Shown here: positions 50,086 through 55,371 of the stretch, one piece after another
Position numbering within the stretch: position 1 is the stretch's first letter
Layout: every line of letters begins with the position of its first letter
DNA from: Candidatus Tumulicola scandinaviensis
Lineage (GTDB): Bacteria; Vulcanimicrobiota; Vulcanimicrobiia; Vulcanimicrobiales; Vulcanimicrobiaceae
Assembly (NCBI GenBank): GCA_003140835.1
Contig: PLLA01000034.1
Span: 1-55,371 of the forward strand
DNA length: 55,371 bases
Direction of reading: 5' to 3'
Program-made: the position numbers and the translations under genes
Notes under the pieces: model-generated
Told to the model about the DNA's origin: nothing
The model's database searches: none
Seen by the model: only the letters and a program-made list of their open reading frames with translations

Positions 50086-51729
50086 TTGCCTAACGTGGAT
50101 TCGAGCGCTTCCTTTAGCGCGGCTGCGAAACATCTTTTTCGCCACTTTCACGAGCCGCGCGCTCTCCGCAGGAATCCGCTGGTTCGCCGCTTTTTCGAGA
50201 ATCCAGCAATCAATGGTTTGAGTCGCGTCCGCGAGAGCGCGGTACTCGATCAGATCTATCATATCGTGCGCCTAGGTGCGGAGCATTGCCGGGACGCCGA
50301 TCTGATCGCTGGTAAAGACGAGCGCGCCCTACGCCAACACTCAATCATTACGATGCTTTGTTTCGAGCGAATTTCGATGCGAGATATCGCGGCAAGACTT
50401 GGAATATCTCGTGGCTACTGTTACCGCGAACGTGCAAACATCTGCAGTCGTATCAGCCGCTATATTTGTGAATACGAGGATGCGCCTTGCTTGGACTATT
50501 TCCAGGAATTCGATGAGTTTCGATTGCTCGCAGATCGTGCGCTGCGTCGAGCCGCTTTTGGTGACATGGATGACGCATTCCTAGAATGTGACCACCTGAT
50601 CCGCTCAGGGTCATCTGCGCAACAGAAGATCGAGGCATTGCGTACAAGTGCATTAGTTTCAATCGGTTTTGGCAGCGTCAAACGGGCACAGGATGCATAT
50701 TCAGCGGCTCAGGCACTCTACGCGGAACATTTAGCGGCAAATCCATCGTCGTCTCGGGATGTGGCGCAGGCCTGCATCGAGCTCACGGGATCTGAACTTG
50801 CATACTACCGCGCGAGCGCCGGCCACGCCCTTCGTTTGGTCCAGCGAGCGACGTTGCGCCTAGAGGCCGTCCAGGTTGGCGCCCGACCGTACGTTAGGGA
50901 GCTGTACGTAGAGAGTCTATACCAGCTTGGCACGGCATTCTGTAATTCCGACAATCTGGAAATGGCGTATGACTGCATTGCCCGGGCTGAGTCTAACCTG
51001 TGCCATGTTCCCGCCACGTCAATTCGACTTCGTACGCGGATCATGATAGCAGCTTGGAAGCTACGCAACCATATGCTGATGAACACTAAGAGCTGGTCCC
51101 CTTCATGGCAGCGCCTTAAGGGACTAACATCCGCCTTTGAGCAAGCTTACTCTGCAGGGTCACTTTTTGAAGCCGCAGATGCGCTAGAAACACTCACCGA
51201 ATATCATGCGTTCGGAGGAAACCATGCCGAATCTCTCAACGCTGCTCGCTGCGCTGTTCTTATCGCCAAGCAACATCCAAACGACCGGATGCGAACGCAA
51301 GTCTCGATCAGGGTTGCGATGACGCTCCTGTCCACGCGTCATTGGGAATACGCATCATCTCTCATTCCTAGTACCCAGCAACTCCAGTCTTGTGATGCCT
51401 ATCATAGGGAAATGATTTCGCACTTCGCAGCCGAGCGTGCGCTCCGACTCCATAACTTTTGTGATGCTTGGACCCTGTCGAACAATGAGGAGAATCGTCG
51501 CGAAAATGCGACTCTAACGCTCAGCAGGCGGCTTGTTGCGGCCGCCGCGGCGCATAAGCTTGAGCGTCGAAGCGACGCACGCACATTGATAGAGGCAGCA
51601 GTTCCGGCTGCGGAGCAACTTGGCTCGGCGCCCACGCTGAGGGATGCCTACCGCGTTGCTGCCAAGATCACCGGGGATATCCGGTTTGAGCGCCAGGCTG
51701 GCGAGGTTGCTAGATTGATGCGCGACTAG
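50086..51729 (+). CDS. HTH/TPR protein, putative regulator, function unknown
   Basis: 547 residues. AAGGAGG (50074-50080) lies 5 bases before the TTG start. A helix-turn-helix is likely at about residues 85-115 (ERISMRDIAARLGISRGYCY), similar to sigma region 4 or LuxR helices. The remaining ~420 residues are helical, with TPR-like pairs (YVRELYVESLYQLGTAFCNS, LRDAYRVAAKITGDIRF). No enzyme motif is seen. Base composition is lower in GC than the housekeeping genes and codon use differs, which suggests transfer. It could sense a peptide or partner and control nearby genes. Confidence 0.65.
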   Translation: MPNVDSSASFSAAAKHLFRHFHEPRALRRNPLVRRFFENPAINGLSRVRESAVLDQIYHIVRLGAEHCRDADLIAGKDERALRQHSIITMLCFERISMRDIAARLGISRGYCYRERANICSRISRYICEYEDAPCLDYFQEFDEFRLLADRALRRAAFGDMDDAFLECDHLIRSGSSAQQKIEALRTSALVSIGFGSVKRAQDAYSAAQALYAEHLAANPSSSRDVAQACIELTGSELAYYRASAGHALRLVQRATLRLEAVQVGARPYVRELYVESLYQLGTAFCNSDNLEMAYDCIARAESNLCHVPATSIRLRTRIMIAAWKLRNHMLMNTKSWSPSWQRLKGLTSAFEQAYSAGSLFEAADALETLTEYHAFGGNHAESLNAARCAVLIAKQHPNDRMRTQVSIRVAMTLLSTRHWEYASSLIPSTQQLQSCDAYHREMISHFAAERALRLHNFCDAWTLSNNEENRRENATLTLSRRLVAAAAAHKLERRSDARTLIEAAVPAAEQLGSAPTLRDAYRVAAKITGDIRFERQAGEVARLMRD

Positions 51730-51810
51730 CGCTGGGCCGCGAAGCCGGCGTCTCATTGCAGAATTGTCGAATGCTAGCTTGATCTGCTAAACCAATCGAC
51801 CGAACCTAGC

Positions 51811-51845
51811 GAGACTTTTTCACCAAAAGCGCGACTTTTTCACCA
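51811..51845 (+). promoter_or_regulatory. Two 15-bp direct repeats upstream of the propeller lipoprotein gene
   Basis: GAGACTTTTTCACCA (51811-51825) and GCGACTTTTTCACCA (51831-51845), 20 bases apart, two helical turns. They lie about 70 bases before the ATG, so they could be activator or repressor sites. Confidence 0.5.
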
Positions 51846-51913
51846 TCCAACCCCGCCATTATCGTCGGTATGGTAGCATGAGGCTAATTTCTGTCGTCGG
51901 GAGTATTTAAAGA

Positions 51914-52951
51914 ATGAAGAACTCGATGCTTTTTGCGTACGCATTAGGCGTTTCAGCGACCCTAGCCGTGGTCGCTGGTTGCAGCAGCGGCGGGGCACAG
52001 ATGGCGCCTTTAGGTTCGAATCAGCAGGTCGTGGAGTCGAAGCCGAACGCGCAGTCGGTCGGTCGCATACCAACTTTCGTAACTGGGAATGTCGTGGCTA
52101 CTCACCCGGACCGCGGCCGGTCATGGATGGATCCCAACGCCAGGACAAGTGACCTTCTCTACGTCTCTGACGAGGGGACCGACGACGTTTACGTGTATTC
52201 GTGGCCGCAGGGCAAGTTAAAGGGAACGCTGACAGGCTTCGACTTTCCACAAGGCGAGTGCGTCGACAAGGCGGGCAACGTTTTCATCGTCAACGCAACC
52301 CTAAGTGAAGTCCTCGAGTACGCTCACGGCGGCACAAGCCCGATTGCGACCCTGCTCGACTCGGGCTACTACCCCCTCGGCTGCTCTGTTGATCCGACGA
52401 CCGGGAATCTCGCAGTCACGAACGTCGAGTCTACGGGCAGCGGCCCGGGCAACGTCGCGATCTTCGCGCATGCTAGTGGCACTCCGACGAACTTCGCGGA
52501 CTCCGGCCTGTCTTACATGTATTTCTGCGGTTACGACAATAAGGGCAACCTTTTTGTAGACGGCGAAAACGCGGGCTCCGCCTTCGCATTCGCCAAGCTC
52601 CATAGCGGTAGCAAGCAGTTCACGAACATCATGCTGAACCAGACCATCGGATTCGCTGGCGGCGTTCAGTGGGACGGTACGCATGTGGCAGTCGGAGACG
52701 TTAACGTTGGCATGATTTACCAGTTCACCATAAATAGAAAAACGGGAACCGAAGTTGGCTCCACTGCGCTCAACGGTTCCGCTAGGGTTTTTCAGTTCTT
52801 CATCTGGGGCAAGATTGTCGTGGGGCCGAATACGAATAGTGCCAACGTAATGTTCTGGAATTACCCTGCCGGCGGTACGCCGACCAAGACCATCGAAATC
52901 CTCCACGAACCGATTGGTTCGACGGTCAGCTTGAGCAAGTTTCAACGCTAA
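51914..52951 (+). CDS. Beta-propeller lipoprotein of unknown function
   Basis: 345 residues. LGVSATLAVVAGCSSGG is a lipoprotein signal. A short linker leads to RSWMDPNARTSDLLYVSDEG, then blade-like repeats (CVDKAGNVFIVNATLSEVLE, CSVDPTTGNLAVTNVES, CGYDNKGNLFVDGENAGSAF) of NHL/SMP-30 style, with V/CDxxGNLFV per blade. No catalytic residues are evident. It is followed by a paralogue sharing the same layout. Confidence 0.75.
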   Translation: MKNSMLFAYALGVSATLAVVAGCSSGGAQMAPLGSNQQVVESKPNAQSVGRIPTFVTGNVVATHPDRGRSWMDPNARTSDLLYVSDEGTDDVYVYSWPQGKLKGTLTGFDFPQGECVDKAGNVFIVNATLSEVLEYAHGGTSPIATLLDSGYYPLGCSVDPTTGNLAVTNVESTGSGPGNVAIFAHASGTPTNFADSGLSYMYFCGYDNKGNLFVDGENAGSAFAFAKLHSGSKQFTNIMLNQTIGFAGGVQWDGTHVAVGDVNVGMIYQFTINRKTGTEVGSTALNGSARVFQFFIWGKIVVGPNTNSANVMFWNYPAGGTPTKTIEILHEPIGSTVSLSKFQR

Positions 52952-53097
52952 TGTCATCGCCGACTCGCCTGGCCAGACCGAGCCATTGCAACCGACAGCA
53001 AGTCAGCGACGGCACGAAGGAAGCGCGTACTTTTTCTTTATTGCTTCGTTACTTGCGGTCCAACAGTTCGCCGGCACAAGAAAAGGAATCGTGGCCA

Positions 53098-54156
53098 ATG
53101 AGGATTTCCAGTTCGGCTAAATGCGCAAGCATTGCGGCGGCTGTTACCTTGCTCGCCGCATGTAATAATGCCGCGTCACAGTTAGAGTTCGCCCCTTCAG
53201 GGGCGACTCAGCAGAACGCTGTCAAGTCGATTTTACATGCGCAACCGCTGCGTAGCAGCCTCGCAACTACGAGCGGAGCTATTACCGCGCACCCGGACCA
53301 CAGCAGATCATGGATGGATCCCGACGCCAAGAAAGACGACCTCTTCTACATCTCAGATAATGGGACTGACGACGTCTACATTTATGCTTACGAACCCGGA
53401 AGAGGAAAAACGTTGGTCGGAACTTTGACGGGCTTTAGCTCACCGAAGGGCATATGCGTCGATAAAGCAGGGAATGTCTTCATCACCAACCAGGTCCCTC
53501 TGCGCGTCGGACCTTCGACTGTCGTGGAGTACGCGCACGGCGGTACGCATCCAATCGCGACCCTAATCGACTCAGCGTATTACCCGTACGGCTGTTCCGT
53601 GGATCCAGTGACCGGGAATCTCGCCGTGACGAACGCATCGACCAGCTATAGCTATGGTCCAGGTGACGTAGCGATCTACCCTAATGCAAAAGGCGCACCG
53701 ATTAACTACCTAGATTCGGACTTCGATCAATATTTTTTCTGCGGCTACGACAATAAGGGCAACTTATTTGTCGATGGCCTTAGTTCTGGGAGCGCCTCCG
53801 AATTTGCCAAGCTTCCCAAAGGCAGCAAGACACTTAAGAGTATCACGTTGAACCAGACCGTCCAATTGCCGGGCGGCGTTCAGTGGGATGGCAAGTACGT
53901 TGCGATTGGCGATCAGATAGCGGCGACGATTTACCAGTTCAACGTAAGCGGAAGCGTTGGAACGAAAGTTGGCATCACACCGCTCAATGGCGGCAACTAC
54001 GTACGTCAGTTCTGGATCTATGGCAGGAAGGTCATTGGACCTGATAACCAAGGCGCCAACGTCAAGTTTTGGAACTACCCGGGCGGGGGCACTGCTACAA
54101 AGTCTATCAATAATTTCAAATATCCAATCGCCGCAACGGTCAGCCCAGCGAAGTGA
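53098..54156 (+). CDS. Beta-propeller lipoprotein of unknown function, tandem paralogue
   Basis: 352 residues from ATG 53098, which follows AAAAGGA and begins a lipoprotein signal (CASIAAAVTLLAACNNA). The open frame back to 52951 has no signal features. SRSWMDPDAKKDDLFYISDN, CVDKAGNVFITNQ, CSVDPVTGNLAVTNAS and FCGYDNKGNLFVDGLSSGSA match the upstream gene block by block. The two are a recent tandem duplication in one transcription direction. Confidence 0.75.
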   Translation: MRISSSAKCASIAAAVTLLAACNNAASQLEFAPSGATQQNAVKSILHAQPLRSSLATTSGAITAHPDHSRSWMDPDAKKDDLFYISDNGTDDVYIYAYEPGRGKTLVGTLTGFSSPKGICVDKAGNVFITNQVPLRVGPSTVVEYAHGGTHPIATLIDSAYYPYGCSVDPVTGNLAVTNASTSYSYGPGDVAIYPNAKGAPINYLDSDFDQYFFCGYDNKGNLFVDGLSSGSASEFAKLPKGSKTLKSITLNQTVQLPGGVQWDGKYVAIGDQIAATIYQFNVSGSVGTKVGITPLNGGNYVRQFWIYGRKVIGPDNQGANVKFWNYPGGGTATKSINNFKYPIAATVSPAK

Positions 54157-54203
54157 ACTTACCTATGGCGCTCTAGAAGGGCCGAGTGCCGCATAAGCCG
54201 CCG

Positions 54204-54326
54204 ATGGGCAATAACGGTCTCGCAACCGGATTCGAGCGTCTCGTGAGTGGCGGCAACACGATCTTCGTGTACGATGGGAAGAGCACCCTCGTCGAGACCA
54301 TTAACGGTTCGAATTCTCCACCGTAG
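54204..54326 (+). other. Small ORF, possible fragment of a propeller gene
   Basis: 40 codons, ATG 54204 to TAG 54324: MGNNGLATGFERLVSG, then TIFVYDGKSTLVETI. The strand-turn pattern resembles a single propeller blade, so it may be a remnant of a further copy. I see nothing else in the 366-base gap 54157-54522. Confidence 0.3.
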
Positions 54327-54522
54327 ACTCGGCGGTCTCCGAACGTGTCGAGGCCAGTGGGTCACAGCGGACCGGGTTAATGTGAACGGCCCAAGCAGGA
54401 ACGAACTTCAGGAATTCACGTACTGAAAACACCAGGGTTACTTAGACTCAGCGCTTCGCCTCCGCGGACGATACTCCGTACTCGACGATGCGTGCTGTCC
54501 GTTAACCTGACTCGGAGGAACC

Positions 54523-55038
54523 ATGACACTGACACGACAGCAAGCACTCGCCGGCGCAGCGATTGTAATGGGAAGTATCGCCACGGGCGCCGCCGTGCGT
54601 GCCGGCACACAGGCGATGCAGGCGTCGAAGAGGGGCGATACACAAACGGCCCTGCATCAGGAACGAAATTACCGTGTCAGCGCTAAGCGTATCTACGACG
54701 CGTTGCTTGTTTCAAGAACGTTTGCGGCCTTCTCGCACGCACCGGCGCAGATCGATCCCGTCGCCGGCGGCGCGTTTTCGCTATTCGGCGGTCTTATTAT
54801 CGGACGCAACCTAGAGTTGGTACCGAACGCGCGCATCGTTCAGGGGTGGCGCTCCGATCAGAGTTGGGATCCCGGCGTTTATTCGATCGTGAGATTCGAG
54901 ATTGTGGAGCGCGACGAGCAAACGCTCCTCGTGCTCGATCAGACCGGCTTTCCAGCTGGGACCTACAATCATCTTTATGCAGGCTGGAAAGCCCACTATT
55001 TTGAACCGCTGGCGGCTTACTTCGGATTACGCCGATAA
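54523..55038 (+). CDS. SRPBCC/AHSA1-like domain protein with N-terminal signal
   Basis: 171 residues. An N-terminal hydrophobic segment (ALAGAAIVMGSIATGAAV) precedes an AHSA1-type START-fold domain. The domain has RIYDALLVSRTFAAFSHAPA, AGGAFSLFGGLIIGRNLELV and RIVQGWRSDQSWDPGVYSIV. The family binds hydrophobic ligands or resembles Aha1; most members are cytoplasmic, so the leading segment is unusual. GGAGG-like bases (CTCGGAGGAACC) precede the ATG. The end is convergent with the last gene and overlaps it. Confidence 0.8.
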   Translation: MTLTRQQALAGAAIVMGSIATGAAVRAGTQAMQASKRGDTQTALHQERNYRVSAKRIYDALLVSRTFAAFSHAPAQIDPVAGGAFSLFGGLIIGRNLELVPNARIVQGWRSDQSWDPGVYSIVRFEIVERDEQTLLVLDQTGFPAGTYNHLYAGWKAHYFEPLAAYFGLRR

Positions 55039-55371
55039 TCTGCTGCAATCCGGGCGATACGGTAGAGGCTTCCAATACAAGAGTACGTTGTACCAATGCC
55101 CCTGGAGGAACAGTTTCTCGTTGATAAGCCCCCTGCGAACGAAGGATCCGATCTCCTCATAAGGTTCGGCCAAGTGAAACTCCGGGTGCTGCTTCCTATC
55201 GACGGGTATCCGCTCGAGCCAGGCGACGAACTCTGAATTCTCCATCCGTCTCGGCAGATCGGTCCTCACGAAATCGATCAAGTCGTGAAGCTGTGGATCC
55301 TGAAATAGTTGGGGCACCGAAAGGAGTCCCGACAGCTGATTGCTCTGACGCAGGTGTCGAAGCTGAACGAG
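55027..55371 (-). CDS. DUF4760-like protein, C-terminal part (runs off window)
   Basis: About 114 codons are open from the right edge. LIDFVRTDLPRRMENSEFVA and YEEIGSFVRRGLINEKLFLQ, then WYNVLLYWKPL, resemble the helical DUF4760 pattern (EEIGxLVRRGLIDexl). A GTG at 55317 is in frame, but the upstream sequence (QLRHLRQSNQLSGLLSV) is also protein-like, so the true start is probably outside. Function unknown. Confidence 0.55.
   Translation of the reverse strand, partial: LVQLRHLRQSNQLSGLLSVPQLFQDPQLHDLIDFVRTDLPRRMENSEFVAWLERIPVDRKQHPEFHLAEPYEEIGSFVRRGLINEKLFLQGHWYNVLLYWKPLPYRPDCSRLSA

Noticed and set aside
1..55371. CRISPR array, rRNA operon, riboswitch or prophage structural genes
   Set aside because: No regular spacer-repeat array, rRNA-like sequence, known riboswitch core or phage module was seen on reading both strands.

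Overview
The window is a GC-rich bacterial chromosome segment in two parts: a conserved housekeeping half (about 1-34,400) and an accessory half (about 34,800-55,371). Gene content and order point to a Terrabacteria-type lineage that is not a typical Firmicute. An uncultured phylum such as Candidatus Eremiobacterota (WPS-2) is my best guess. That guess is inference from gene order, high GC and many phospholipase-C-like phosphoesterases and lipoproteins; no 16S gene is present.

Housekeeping half. A partial aldehyde dehydrogenase and a secreted phosphoesterase are followed by a minus-strand group, radA - ftcD-like - M16 protease. Divergent from it runs cmk - plsC - ispH - polyprenyl diphosphate synthase - giant GT-C glycosyltransferase, mostly with 4-base start/stop overlaps. 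Then come yebC - PASTA protein - rpe - thiL, rpmB on the other strand, and fakA - plsX - degV/fakB - hemW - PIN/TRAM protein - ispD - ispF - stand-alone GltX anticodon domain - cysE - cysS - rlmB. Further on are a CYTH-like protein, a split chrA pair, an insertion sequence and sigH. Two blocks match the Bacillus subtilis order known to me: prkC-rsgA-rpe-thiN-rpmB(-)-fakA-...-plsX, and yacL-ispD-ispF-gltX-cysE-cysS-mrnC-rlmB-yacP-sigH. At the prkC position only the PASTA part is present, without a kinase. At the gltX position only the C-terminal anticodon-binding part is present.

The genes here serve isoprenoid precursors (ispD, ispF, ispH, prenyl synthase), phospholipid start-up (fakA, plsX, fakB-like, plsC), cysteine and its tRNA charging (cysE, cysS), and translation (rpmB, rlmB, yebC, tRNAs). 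Several ORFs appear to start at CTG, with a Shine-Dalgarno at 6-9 bases.

Accessory half. It begins just after a tRNA-Tyr/tRNA-Gly pair. It carries a Tat-exported flavoprotein, two more phosphoesterases and a fragment of another, a CuA-type cupredoxin, an MFS transporter, lipoproteins, two STAS proteins, a ParS/MbcA-like orphan antitoxin, an HTH/TPR protein of lower GC, and two tandem beta-propeller lipoproteins. Decay is common: a frameshifted propeller gene, a 5'-truncated ATPase/TPR regulator and an MFS fragment. A 22-bp copy of the tRNA-Gly 3' end and a repeated palindromic site mark likely integration or rearrangement junctions.
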